From the NCBI GenBank assembly GCA_021108185.1, contig JAIORJ010000094.1:24670-88669 (forward strand): 64,000 nt of DNA. The letters are read 5' to 3'. This document shows, piece by piece, positions 17,603 through 26,019 of this stretch. Position 1 is the first letter of the stretch. Each line of letters opens with the position of its first letter. This DNA is from Methanococcoides sp. Its GTDB lineage: Archaea > Halobacteriota > Methanosarcinia > Methanosarcinales > Methanosarcinaceae. The position numbers and the translations under genes are program-made. Under the pieces are notes generated by a model. It did not search any database and had not been told where the DNA came from. It worked only from the letters and a program-made list of their open reading frames with translations.

Positions 17603-19579
17603 TTAAAGGTTCATTCCGATCATATTTATTAGTGCACCGATGACCAGTGCCAGTGTGATCGTGAAAAGAGATATAGCAGTGGTATCTTTCCATCCAAGCT
17701 CGTGCTTTAGTATTGCAATGGTTGCAACACATGGGATATAGATGGTGGTAATGACCGCGAAAGAGTACATTTGCAAAGGTGTGAGCACCAAGGCAAAGTT
17801 TGCAGTTCCGGCAAGCACCGCCAGTATCTGCAACGCCATTTCTTTCCTGAGAATACCGAAGATAAGGGCAGTTGCTGCAAATGCCGGCAATCCAAAGATC
17901 CCCACTGTGATCGGCTCCACTGCATTCTGGAACACATCCAGAACACCAAGAGAATCGATCAGGCCAAGTAATGCACTTCCAGCCACTAACAACGGGAATG
18001 CAATATACATGAACTCACGGACACGCAACCAGGTCTTTTGGAAAGTAGCCCTTCGGTCCGGCTTCCGTAATGGGGCCATTTCCATGATAAGACCGGTCCT
18101 TTCTCCCGAAAGCCCCTTGCCGAGCACCCAGCCGGTGGCAAAGATGATCACAAGCTCAAGCACGTAGATGGAAATAGCTGCCCAGTATCCCACAAAGGTG
18201 CCTACAAGTCCAATTATTATAACGGTCCTTGCAGAACATGGAGTCAGGGCTATCAGCACAGATGCAATCCTTTTCTCACGGACCGTATTCAGGGTGCGTG
18301 TAGACATTATTGCAGGGACACTACACCCCATACCAAGTACCAGAGGAATGATGGCCCTCCCGTGAAGCCCCACCTTGTGAGTCCAGTTATCAAGCAGGAA
18401 GGATGCCCTTGTCAGATAACCGGAATCCTCGAACAGTGACAGTATCACGTAGAACACCGCAATGTAGGGAATAGCGATAGCGACACCTGCCTCAACTCCC
18501 AGAAGAGAATAGATTATAACGTTCCTTATAACAGGGTGTGAACCTGCAAGCAGACTTTCTGCCGGAGAGATAAGAAAGGTCTCGAACAGGGAAACTATGC
18601 CCTCTTCGAGAAAACCGCCCACAGTAAAAACTACAAAGAAAGTCAATAGCAGTGCAGCAACAAGTCCGGTAATGCCCACATATTCCGAAGTGAGCACTGA
18701 ATCGATCCTTTCTTTAAATGTGACCTTATGCTCGACCTGAGTGGTCACCCTGTCAACGATATAACCAGCCTCACCGTAAAGGTCACGCACGATGGTATCC
18801 GAAATGGACATATCATGTGCTTTTTCAATATCATCAGTAATGGATTCGGAGGTAATTAACAAAAGATCAGCCTCGTGAGGGCGACAGCTCAATTTGACGA
18901 ACTCTTCATCCCTTTCCAGTGCCCTGACCTTGATACCATATCCTATCTCCGGAAAATCCTCATCCAGCTTCTTAATTGCACGAAGAATATGATTATCGTA
19001 ATGTACCCTACGCCTGTCCTTAATGGAAAGTTTCTCATCGATGGCCACAAGGACAGATTCTTCCAGCCCGACGCCTTTGGTGGCGATGGTAGGCACCACA
19101 GGCACCCCAAGGGTCTCGGAAAGCTTTTCGATATCGATCTCGATTCCCATTTCCTTTGCAGCATCCATCTGGTTAAGTGCTACCACCACGGGGATGTTCA
19201 GCTCAAGCAATTGCAGTGTAAGGAAAAGATTGCGTTCAAGGCGGGTAGCATCCACCACATTGATGATGACATCCGGATATTCACGCAAAAGGTAGCGTTT
19301 TGCGACCTTCTCATCCTCAGTTGATGCTCCCAGAGAATAGATACCCGGAAGATCGACAACATCGAGCTTCTTAGAGCCTACATTGACGCTGCCATGTGTA
19401 AGCTCCACAGTGGTTCCGGGATAGTTCGCCACTACAACGCCCACGCCTGTCAGACGGGAGAAGAATGCGCTTTTACCGACACTGGGATTGCCCACAAAGG
19501 CTATGGTCATGTCGAAATTTGACGACCTCGCCTTACGTATGTTCGCAGCAGGTCCATCATTAATTTCTGTCGTTTCCAC
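17603..19579 (-). CDS. feoB: Ferrous iron transport protein B
   Basis: Fe(II) uptake permease of the cytoplasmic membrane. 658 residues: N-terminal G domain with GNPSVGKS (30-37), DLPG, NQMD and a helical GDI spacer, then about eight membrane helices in two Gate repeats (LGMGCSVPAIMSTRT and FGILRKEMALQIL regions). The conserved Gate cysteine motifs GCSVPA and PCSAR are present. The start overlaps the end of the DtxR-FeoA regulator gene by 20 bp, so the two are cotranscribed. The separate small FeoA gene is replaced by the FeoA domain on the regulator. Confidence 0.96.
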   Translation of the reverse strand: METTEINDGPAANIRKARSSNFDMTIAFVGNPSVGKSAFFSRLTGVGVVVANYPGTTVELTHGSVNVGSKKLDVVDLPGIYSLGASTEDEKVAKRYLLREYPDVIINVVDATRLERNLFLTLQLLELNIPVVVALNQMDAAKEMGIEIDIEKLSETLGVPVVPTIATKGVGLEESVLVAIDEKLSIKDRRRVHYDNHILRAIKKLDEDFPEIGYGIKVRALERDEEFVKLSCRPHEADLLLITSESITDDIEKAHDMSISDTIVRDLYGEAGYIVDRVTTQVEHKVTFKERIDSVLTSEYVGITGLVAALLLTFFVVFTVGGFLEEGIVSLFETFLISPAESLLAGSHPVIRNVIIYSLLGVEAGVAIAIPYIAVFYVILSLFEDSGYLTRASFLLDNWTHKVGLHGRAIIPLVLGMGCSVPAIMSTRTLNTVREKRIASVLIALTPCSARTVIIIGLVGTFVGYWAAISIYVLELVIIFATGWVLGKGLSGERTGLIMEMAPLRKPDRRATFQKTWLRVREFMYIAFPLLVAGSALLGLIDSLGVLDVFQNAVEPITVGIFGLPAFAATALIFGILRKEMALQILAVLAGTANFALVLTPLQMYSFAVITTIYIPCVATIAILKHELGWKDTTAISLFTITLALVIGALINMIGMNL

Positions 19580-20249
19580 GTGGATACCTCTTCCTCATAC
19601 CCAAACGTACGAATATCTTCTTAGCGATCTCATTTCCAAGAGCTATCTCGGTCCCCCTGGTCAATATAGAAGTTGAACCCTGCTTTTGTTTACGTTTGAC
19701 CTCTATGTACTCACCGGTTATCATTCCAAGTGAGCTCAGACGCCCTTTTGATGAATCTGACAAGGTCATCATGACGACCGTACCGCAGTCTCCTTCTTTA
19801 AGATCGGCCAGAGAAACATAGCTCTCCTTGAAAGGACAATGTTCATTCCCATCTGCGGGTTTGCAATCGATATTGTTGTTACCAAGGTAATTGCACATGC
19901 TTTCCACTACAAGATCAGATAATGTATGTTCAAGCCCACAGGCTTCATTATGTGCGACCTCAGGTTCGAGGGCCAGTACATCAGAAAGGAACTTCTCAAT
20001 AACATGGTGCTTCCGGCGAATACTGTTCACCTGAAGGATACCTCGATTTGTGAGCTCAGTGCCATGATAAGGTTCGTGTTTCACAAGCCCTTCATCCGCC
20101 AGCTTTTGCACCATTTCAGAAACTGAAGCTTGAGAAAAGCCAAGCTCTTCAGCAATATCCTTGTTCTTGACGGGATTCCCACGGCTCTTACCAAGGGAGT
20201 CTATCGTTTCAAGATATTCTTCTATACGGTCGCCGGTCATCTTGTTCAC
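19560..20249 (-). CDS. DtxR/MntR-family regulator fused to FeoA domain
   Basis: 229 residues. Residues 1-65 form a winged helix (EELGFSQASVSEMVQKL), and residues 65-130 form the DtxR dimerisation and metal-binding domain (HNEACGLEHTLSD). Residues 150-225 form an SH3-like FeoA domain (GDCGTVVMMTL ... LGMITGEYIEVKR). Metal-bound protein should repress at the feo promoter in iron-replete cells; this is family knowledge. It overlaps feoB by 20 bp, consistent with autoregulation of an iron uptake operon. Starts at ATG 20249 or 20240 are both possible. Confidence 0.9.
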   Translation of the reverse strand: MNKMTGDRIEEYLETIDSLGKSRGNPVKNKDIAEELGFSQASVSEMVQKLADEGLVKHEPYHGTELTNRGILQVNSIRRKHHVIEKFLSDVLALEPEVAHNEACGLEHTLSDLVVESMCNYLGNNNIDCKPADGNEHCPFKESYVSLADLKEGDCGTVVMMTLSDSSKGRLSSLGMITGEYIEVKRKQKQGSTSILTRGTEIALGNEIAKKIFVRLGMRKRYPRGNDRN

Positions 20250-20282
20250 ACTATAGTATATGTGTGGCTATAATCCCTGTTC

Positions 20283-20295
20283 TAAATATATAAAT
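20283..20295 (-). promoter_or_regulatory. TATA box of the dtxR-feoB operon
   Basis: On the minus strand AATTTATATATTTAG lies about 40 nt upstream of the regulator's ATG 20249, giving a predicted transcript start some 25 nt before or near the coding start. A short inverted repeat CCGAA-AATTA-TTCGG at 20310-20324 lies just upstream and could be a regulator site, though its stem is only 5 bp. Confidence 0.55.
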
Positions 20296-20336
20296 TGTGG
20301 TTAGTCATACCGAAAATTATTCGGATACATACCAAT

Positions 20337-20879
20337 TCAAAGAACAAATACCATGGAAACAACTACCGTTGTCCACAGCCCGTTTTCATCCCCTTTTGCA
20401 CACCGACAATAGTGAACAGTATCGAATATATGGCCGCTCGCCTTATACACCCGTTCCCTTTCCCCCCATGCCGAATCAGCATCGAACTCGATGCCAAGGG
20501 TTGTAGCGAGCATTGTAGCCGCAAGGTCTTCTGCATAGACCCCTGCGGTCCGTTCATCCTCTCCGAAAGAATGATGCTCAGAAATGTAACCATAATCATT
20601 GCTATCGGCAGGCACCGCATTCCCAATGGCTGCTGCGATCATGCGTCCCAGCTCATTGGTCTGGTTCTTTGCCATGACACAATATACTATCTGCCCCGGA
20701 GCGAGTTCTTCAAGGCCTTCGTCCCTTGGAACGATAACACAGTTAGGTGGTAGTATACTTGAAACGGTCACAAGATTGAACTTTTCAATTCCCGCATCCC
20801 TTAACGCAAGCTCGAACGATGCCAGTTTATCCTTGTGCACGCCTGTGCCTTTTACGACGAATGCTTTTCGGGGGATCAT
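20337..20879 (-). CDS. pdaD: Pyruvoyl-dependent arginine decarboxylase
   Basis: Decarboxylates arginine to agmatine, a precursor for polyamines and, in archaea, for agmatidine in tRNA-Ile2 (made by TiaS, also in this window). The 180-residue proenzyme has the self-cleavage site VSSILPP, so cleavage should fall between Ser40 and Ser41 and turn Ser41 into the pyruvoyl group. Other blocks, GQIVYCVMAK and EEHHSFG-like ISEHHSFG, fit the MJ0316 family and its length. The gene is divergent from the deoxyhypusine synthase gene, 120 bp away. Confidence 0.95.
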   Translation of the reverse strand: MIPRKAFVVKGTGVHKDKLASFELALRDAGIEKFNLVTVSSILPPNCVIVPRDEGLEELAPGQIVYCVMAKNQTNELGRMIAAAIGNAVPADSNDYGYISEHHSFGEDERTAGVYAEDLAATMLATTLGIEFDADSAWGERERVYKASGHIFDTVHYCRCAKGDENGLWTTVVVSMVFVL

Positions 20880-20999
20880 AGGGAAGGCTATTGAGAAGAG
20901 ACTTAAATATGTTTCGCTGGTAGAATAGCTTAAGAGCAGACCAACATTTATATATGATTCAAAGATTCCATCAACCTCATACTTAAATGGTGATCTTTA

Positions 21000-21974
21000 A
21001 TGGTAAAAGTAAAGGACCTTAAATGGAAGCAGGACATGAGAGTTTCAGAGCTTGTCGATTCCTATGAGTTCATAGGATTCCAGAGCGTAGAGCTTCAGCG
21101 GGCATCCGATGTGATCGTGAAGATGAAAAAGGATTCTGCAAAGATCTTCCTTACATTTACCTCGAACATGGTCACTTCCGGGCTTCGCGGATTCTTTGCA
21201 CAACTCATCGACCTTGGCATTGCCGATGTCATCGTCACTACCGTAGGCGGTCTTGAAGAGGATATAATGAAAGCCACCGGAGAGGATTTCCAGATCGGCT
21301 CTTTCCATACAGATGATGTTGAACTTCATGAACAGGGGATCAACCGTGTCGGGAACCTGCTCATCAAAACAGAGAGTTACATGAACTTCGAGAGTCTCGT
21401 CGATAAGATCCTCAAAGAGCTTTACGAAAAGCAAAGCCGCTGGGCAGTTTCGGATATGCTCAGGGAGATAGGACTTATGCTTGATGATGAGAGCTCCATA
21501 CTCTATCAGGCTGCAAAGAACAACGTACCTATATTCTGTCCTGCCATTACCGATGGAGCGTTCGGTTTCCACCTATATCTGTTCCAGCAGGAACACCCGG
21601 ATTTCATCGTGGATGTAGTGAAAGACTTCGGGAACATCCTTTTTGCAAGCAGCCATGATGACCGCAAGGGTGTCATAGCCCTTGGCGGATCCATCTCGAA
21701 ACATCATGCCATATTGAGCACCCTCTTGAATGGCGGTGCTGAATATGCAGTATATATGACAACTGCTCACCGCACCTCAGGAAGCATGTCGGGAGCTAAC
21801 ACCAATGAAGCAAAATCGTGGGGAAAGGTCAAGGACGAAAGTGATGTTGCCACGGTAATAGGAGATGTGAGCATAACCTTCCCTCTGGCAATGATAAGGG
21901 CACTTGATGAACTGGCAGCCGACGGTCTGCTTAAAGGGCTACAGGAGAACAGGACCACCGGAGTGGTAAAATGA
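21000..21974 (+). CDS. dys: Deoxyhypusine synthase
   Basis: Transfers an aminobutyl group from spermidine (or an archaeal equivalent) to a lysine of initiation factor aIF5A using NAD. 324 residues. LTFTSNMVTSGLRG, VTTVGGLEEDIMK, FCPAITDGAFG and the active-site NEAKSWGK with catalytic Lys276 are conserved. GGTGATC 5-6 nt upstream of ATG 21000 is a strong ribosome binding site. Its last four bases (ATGA) overlap the start of the next gene, a PLP decarboxylase, indicating translational coupling and a shared pathway. Confidence 0.95.
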   Translation: MVKVKDLKWKQDMRVSELVDSYEFIGFQSVELQRASDVIVKMKKDSAKIFLTFTSNMVTSGLRGFFAQLIDLGIADVIVTTVGGLEEDIMKATGEDFQIGSFHTDDVELHEQGINRVGNLLIKTESYMNFESLVDKILKELYEKQSRWAVSDMLREIGLMLDDESSILYQAAKNNVPIFCPAITDGAFGFHLYLFQQEHPDFIVDVVKDFGNILFASSHDDRKGVIALGGSISKHHAILSTLLNGGAEYAVYMTTAHRTSGSMSGANTNEAKSWGKVKDESDVATVIGDVSITFPLAMIRALDELAADGLLKGLQENRTTGVVK

Positions 21975-23020
21975 ACAGCACCGTACCTGCACCTAGATTC
22001 ACCCTTTCAAAAAAGATAATACTTGAGCAATACCGCAAGGTCAAGGATGTAGCAGATATTGTAGCATTCAGCTCAAAGACGAACCCGAAGGTCAGCCCGC
22101 TGATCGAAGCTGAGACCGATGGGCTCCTGAGTGTCCACATGCCAAACGAGCTGAAGCACACAGAGGACATGTCAAGGGTATTGTTCCTGGCACAGGCATG
22201 GACACCTGAGATGATAAGGGAGCTTTACGAAAAAGGCATCCGTTCCTTTGCAGTTGATAACGAGTTCGACCTCGATACATTGCTTTCTACAGTCGATGAT
22301 ACCGACTGGAAGATCACATTATTGTTACGCCTCAAGCTCAAGGAACACTCCATACGCACTGAACGTTACTTCGTTTTCGGAATGAGGTCGGACACCATCA
22401 ACAAAAGGATAGCTCAGCTTAAAGGTAACAAGAACATCGAAAAGCTTGGGGTTCACTTCCACAGGAAAACACAGAACGTGAACGAATGGAAGATCCAGCC
22501 TGAGATAGAGGATGCACTCACTGAAGGAACACTGGAAGCCATCGACATACTGAACATCGGAGGAGGGCTACCTTCAGAATATGCCAACACCAATGTTGAT
22601 GTCATAAACGGAATATTCAGACGCATATCCGAACTTAGAGAATGGCTTCATGAAAAGAACATCAAGCTCATGATAGAACCAGGCAGGTTCATAGCCGCAC
22701 CTGCAGGGAAACTTGTGAGCCACATAACAGGAGTATATGATAACAACATCATAGTGAACGCATCTGTATATAACAGCGACATGGATGCCATCCTGGTTCC
22801 CGTGAAACTTCGAATTGAAGGAGAGGTCGGCAACGATAGTGGAGAACCCTATGTTGTGAAAGGTTGCACACCCTGTTCCATGGACCTGTTCAGGTATCGT
22901 GTTTACTTAAAGGATGAACCAAAGATCGGTGACGAGATGGTGTTCATCAATGCAGGAGCCTACAATTTCTGGTCGAACTTCTGTGACCTTGAAGAGATCG
23001 TAACGGAAATCATCGACTAA
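21971..23020 (+). CDS. Fold-type III PLP decarboxylase (ornithine/DAP/carboxynorspermidine family)
   Basis: 349 residues. The N-terminal alanine-racemase-like barrel has the PLP lysine in FSSKTNPKVSPL (about residue 37) and HFHRKTQN; the IEPGRF phosphate-binding motif is near residue 236. The C-terminal beta domain carries the substrate CTPCSMD and GAYNF motifs. It is thus a group IV decarboxylase. Which amino acid it uses (ornithine, carboxyspermidine, diaminopimelate or another) cannot be read. Overlap with dys by 4 bp and the nearby arginine decarboxylase point to polyamine synthesis. Confidence 0.82.
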   Translation: MNSTVPAPRFTLSKKIILEQYRKVKDVADIVAFSSKTNPKVSPLIEAETDGLLSVHMPNELKHTEDMSRVLFLAQAWTPEMIRELYEKGIRSFAVDNEFDLDTLLSTVDDTDWKITLLLRLKLKEHSIRTERYFVFGMRSDTINKRIAQLKGNKNIEKLGVHFHRKTQNVNEWKIQPEIEDALTEGTLEAIDILNIGGGLPSEYANTNVDVINGIFRRISELREWLHEKNIKLMIEPGRFIAAPAGKLVSHITGVYDNNIIVNASVYNSDMDAILVPVKLRIEGEVGNDSGEPYVVKGCTPCSMDLFRYRVYLKDEPKIGDEMVFINAGAYNFWSNFCDLEEIVTEIID

Positions 23021-23084
23021 AAAACAAACCTTATAATATTGAAATCCAATCTGTACATCAATTATCTTATTATCGGTGATCAAA

Positions 23085-24671
23085 ATGACTGAAATTACAC
23101 ACTGGGCAGATGTTATTGCTGAAGAAGCAGCAAAAAATGGCAATAAACATCTGGTATCCACCGGAATTACCCCCTCCGGTCACATCCATATAGGGAATAT
23201 GAGAGAGGTCGTAACAGCTGATGCAGCTTACAGGGCAATGAACGATGCAGGACTCGAATCCGAGTTCATATACATTGCAGATAATTACGACCCTCTCCGT
23301 AAGGTCTACCCGTTCCTCCCTGAAAGCTATGCAGAACATGTGGGAAAACCTATTTCCGAGATCCCATGTCCATGCGGAGAATGTAAGAGCTACGCAGAGC
23401 ACTTCCTCACACCTTTCCTTGAAGGTCTTGAGAAACTGGGAATACACCCTAAGGTATATCGTGCAGATGAGCTTTACAAGAGCGGAAGGTTTGTCGAAGC
23501 CATCAAGGCAGCCCTCACCAAAAGAGATGATATCGCAAAGATCCTGAAAGAAGTATCAGGAAAGGATGTACTTCCTGAGTGGAGCCCTTTCAATCCTATA
23601 TGCCAGGAATGTAAGAAGATCAATACCGCCACAGTCACCGGATTCGATGCAGATGCAGAGACCGTTGACTACGAATGTTCCTGCGGACACTCCGGTACGG
23701 TCTCAATGATAGGCGGCGGAAAGCTCACATGGCGTGTGGACTGGCCTGCAAAATGGAAGATGCTGAATGTAACAGTCGAACCCTTCGGAAAGGACCATGC
23801 TTCAAGAGGCGGTTCATACGATACCGGAAAGAGGATCGTGCGGGAGATATTCGACCACGAACCACCTCAGCCTATAGTCTATGAGTGGATCATGCTCGGA
23901 CAGAAGGGAGCAATGTCATCATCAAGCGGCGTTGTTGTATCGATCTCCGACATGCTTAAAGTGGTGCCACCGGAAGTATTGCGTTACCTCATCATGCGCA
24001 CAAAGCCTGAAAAACACATCAAGTTCGACCCTGCACAGCCATTGCTGACACTTGTGGATGAATATGAACGCCTCAACTCGAACGCTGAGATCGAAGGCCT
24101 TAACAAGCGCGTACTGGAGCTCTCCCACGCAAAAGGCATCTGCCACACCGATATCCCGTTCAAGCACATGACCACCATTGCCCAGGTCGCGCATGGTGAC
24201 TTCGACAAGATCATGAAGATCATAGGACGTGCAGGCTACGACATCACCAACGAAAAGTGTATAAGGGAACTTGTGAACAATGTCGCTAACTGGCTCGAGA
24301 TGTACGCACCCCCATTTGCAAAGTTCAGCGTGAAGGATGTACTGCCTGAAGAGACAGCCAGTCTCACAGATGAACAGAAAGCATTCCTGAGTGCAGTATC
24401 AGAGATCATCGGGAATAGTGGAGAACTGACAGGCGAAGATTATCATAACCTCGTTTATTCTTCAAAGGAAGCAGGTTCAGAACTGAACAATAAGATAGCT
24501 GCAAAACTGGGCGTTGATGAGGTGGAGATAAACCCCAAGGATATGTTCAAGGCCATCTATACATCAGTACTTGGCCAGCAGTCGGGCCCAAAAGCAGGAT
24601 GGTTCCTTTCATCCATCGACCAGGACTTCCTTGCAAAGCGCTTCAGTGAAGCAGCCTTGTACCGACCCTGA
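23085..24671 (+). CDS. lysS: Lysyl-tRNA synthetase, class I
   Basis: Charges tRNA-Lys; the class I form is typical of archaea. 528 residues. The HIGH-like signature is PSGHIHIGN near residue 30, and the KMSKS-like motif is KGAMSSSSG near residue 285. Two CxxC pairs (CPCGEC, ICQEC, CSCG) suggest a zinc knuckle. ATG 23085 is chosen over GTG 23076 because GGTGATC lies 4 nt upstream of it. The coding frame is separated from the decarboxylase by 64 bp with a TATA-like AT-rich stretch. Confidence 0.95.
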   Translation: MTEITHWADVIAEEAAKNGNKHLVSTGITPSGHIHIGNMREVVTADAAYRAMNDAGLESEFIYIADNYDPLRKVYPFLPESYAEHVGKPISEIPCPCGECKSYAEHFLTPFLEGLEKLGIHPKVYRADELYKSGRFVEAIKAALTKRDDIAKILKEVSGKDVLPEWSPFNPICQECKKINTATVTGFDADAETVDYECSCGHSGTVSMIGGGKLTWRVDWPAKWKMLNVTVEPFGKDHASRGGSYDTGKRIVREIFDHEPPQPIVYEWIMLGQKGAMSSSSGVVVSISDMLKVVPPEVLRYLIMRTKPEKHIKFDPAQPLLTLVDEYERLNSNAEIEGLNKRVLELSHAKGICHTDIPFKHMTTIAQVAHGDFDKIMKIIGRAGYDITNEKCIRELVNNVANWLEMYAPPFAKFSVKDVLPEETASLTDEQKAFLSAVSEIIGNSGELTGEDYHNLVYSSKEAGSELNNKIAAKLGVDEVEINPKDMFKAIYTSVLGQQSGPKAGWFLSSIDQDFLAKRFSEAALYRP

Positions 24672-24673
24672 AT

Positions 24674-25339
24674 ATGACAGAAGGTAGAACGACCATATCA
24701 CATTTCACAGCATGGGAGGACGAATACTCCCATGTGAAATGGGGCGGAGCAGCACCCATCGATGCCATACGCTCCCAAATACCTGAAAAGGGCCGTGTCC
24801 TTGATGCCGGTTCAGGTAATGGTCGTCACCTTCTCCCCTTATCTAATTTTTACAATTGTGTGGGTATCGATGTATCCACAAAGGCATTGACAGCTTCAAG
24901 AGAGTATCTTGCAAAAAGGGATAGAGAAGCACACCACTCCACGGCTTCGATCACCCATCTTCCGTTCCAGGACAACAGTTTTGATGCCATTGTCTGTTTT
25001 GGAGTGCTGCAGCACCTTCTCAGAAAAGAAAGAGAAACAGCGGCCTGCGAATTTGAACGTGTCTTAAAGCCCGGGGGAATGATATTCCTCGAGGTCTTCG
25101 GCATAGAGGACATGAGATATGGCGGAGAAGAGGTCGAAGAACACACATTTGTTCGCCAGAGCGGCATAATCTATCATTATTTTACAAAGGAAGAGCTTCA
25201 AAACCTTTTCAGTGGATTCGCCACGAACGACATCAATGATGTGATCACAAAAAAAATATTCAAAGGCGAGTCCTATACCCGCCACATGGTCAACGGCATC
25301 ATTCAAAAGGTATCAGAAAGTGATACCAAGGTAAGCTAA
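24674..25339 (+). CDS. Class I SAM-dependent methyltransferase
   Basis: 221 residues of the Methyltransf_11 type: SAM motif I VLDAGSGNGRHLLPL near residue 40, an acidic GIDVS loop, motif IV FDAIVCFGVLQHL and ERVLKPGGMIFLEVFG. The substrate is unknown. The start codon lies 2 bp after lysS, so the genes are cotranscribed, but that pairing does not define the substrate. The last 27 bases overlap the convergent BofA-like gene. Archaeal relatives include tRNA and small-molecule methyltransferases. Confidence 0.85.
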   Translation: MTEGRTTISHFTAWEDEYSHVKWGGAAPIDAIRSQIPEKGRVLDAGSGNGRHLLPLSNFYNCVGIDVSTKALTASREYLAKRDREAHHSTASITHLPFQDNSFDAIVCFGVLQHLLRKERETAACEFERVLKPGGMIFLEVFGIEDMRYGGEEVEEHTFVRQSGIIYHYFTKEELQNLFSGFATNDINDVITKKIFKGESYTRHMVNGIIQKVSESDTKVS

Positions 25340-25567
25340 AAGCACTAAAAGCAAGGCACCGACAGCACCCGCCAGTGCACACACGAGTATAGTTACCCAG
25401 GTGAATGCGATGTTTATCCCCAGCACGAACTTTGCCACAAGAAGGATAACGATGCCAATAACCGTGTTTACAACCATATTCTTGAGGGTCTTAAGCACTT
25501 TGTACAATAAAAGAGCTGCAATTATTGCAACCAGTACTATAATTAGTTCCATTACCATATTGATCAT
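25313..25567 (-). CDS. Small membrane protein, BofA (pro-sigmaK inhibitor)-like
   Basis: 84 residues with three predicted membrane helices (about 5-20, 33-50, 56-80). The pattern VVNTVIGIVILLV...GINIAFTWVTILVCALAGAVGALLLVLL resembles the SigmaK_BofA Pfam family, which archaea also carry. Bacterial BofA holds an intramembrane protease inactive during sporulation; archaeal roles are unknown. It is convergent with and overlaps the methyltransferase gene by 27 bp. No protease gene is adjacent. Confidence 0.68.
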   Translation of the reverse strand: MINMVMELIIVLVAIIAALLLYKVLKTLKNMVVNTVIGIVILLVAKFVLGINIAFTWVTILVCALAGAVGALLLVLLAYLGITF

Positions 25568-25590
25568 TCCTAAATATATATCAAAGGTAT

Positions 25591-26019
25591 TTAATTTTTG
25601 CTTTTAAAAGAACTCAAAAACCCATTAAGAATAAGTTCCAGCTCAGAATTATCCCCATATTCCCTTACAGAGATATCAGCATACGTATTCCCAAGCAACA
25701 TTGCAGAAACATTGGAATCCGGCATATGCACACACATTATAGGAATACCTTTTTTGATCGCGGAACATACCTCATAACCAACACCAATGGAGGGCATACT
25801 GACCTCTGCGATCATACATTCGCTTTCCTGCAAAAAGGACATATCCCTTTCATATATCTGAGTCTCCGTCAAAAGGGATTCCTTACCTTCGACCTCACTA
25901 TCCGCAACATGCCAGCTCAATACCTCATGCCCTTTATTTCTCAGGGACCTGCAAATGAACTGGTAAGTGGGGAGCATCTGCCGCCCTCCACGAATTGAGC
26001 CGGACAGAAATACCTTCAT
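25591..26019 (-). CDS. Nucleoside 2-deoxyribosyltransferase-like / DNPH1-like hydrolase
   Basis: 142 residues. The N-terminus MKVFLSGSIRGGRQ has the SIRGGR motif of 2'-deoxynucleoside 5'-phosphate N-hydrolases, and the catalytic-type ERDMSFLQESECMIAEVSMPSIGVGYE region follows. Such enzymes cleave the N-glycosidic bond of dNMPs, a nucleotide sanitation activity. The start overlaps the U32 gene stop by 4 bp (ATGA), so it is translationally coupled to it. A substrate is not determined by sequence. Confidence 0.85.
   Translation of the reverse strand: MKVFLSGSIRGGRQMLPTYQFICRSLRNKGHEVLSWHVADSEVEGKESLLTETQIYERDMSFLQESECMIAEVSMPSIGVGYEVCSAIKKGIPIMCVHMPDSNVSAMLLGNTYADISVREYGDNSELELILNGFLSSFKSKN

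Noticed and set aside
20310..20324. Inverted repeat CCGAA-AATTA-TTCGG near the dtxR promoter as a repressor operator
   Set aside because: The stem is only 5 bp and the position is upstream of the TATA box; it is noted in the promoter entry only.
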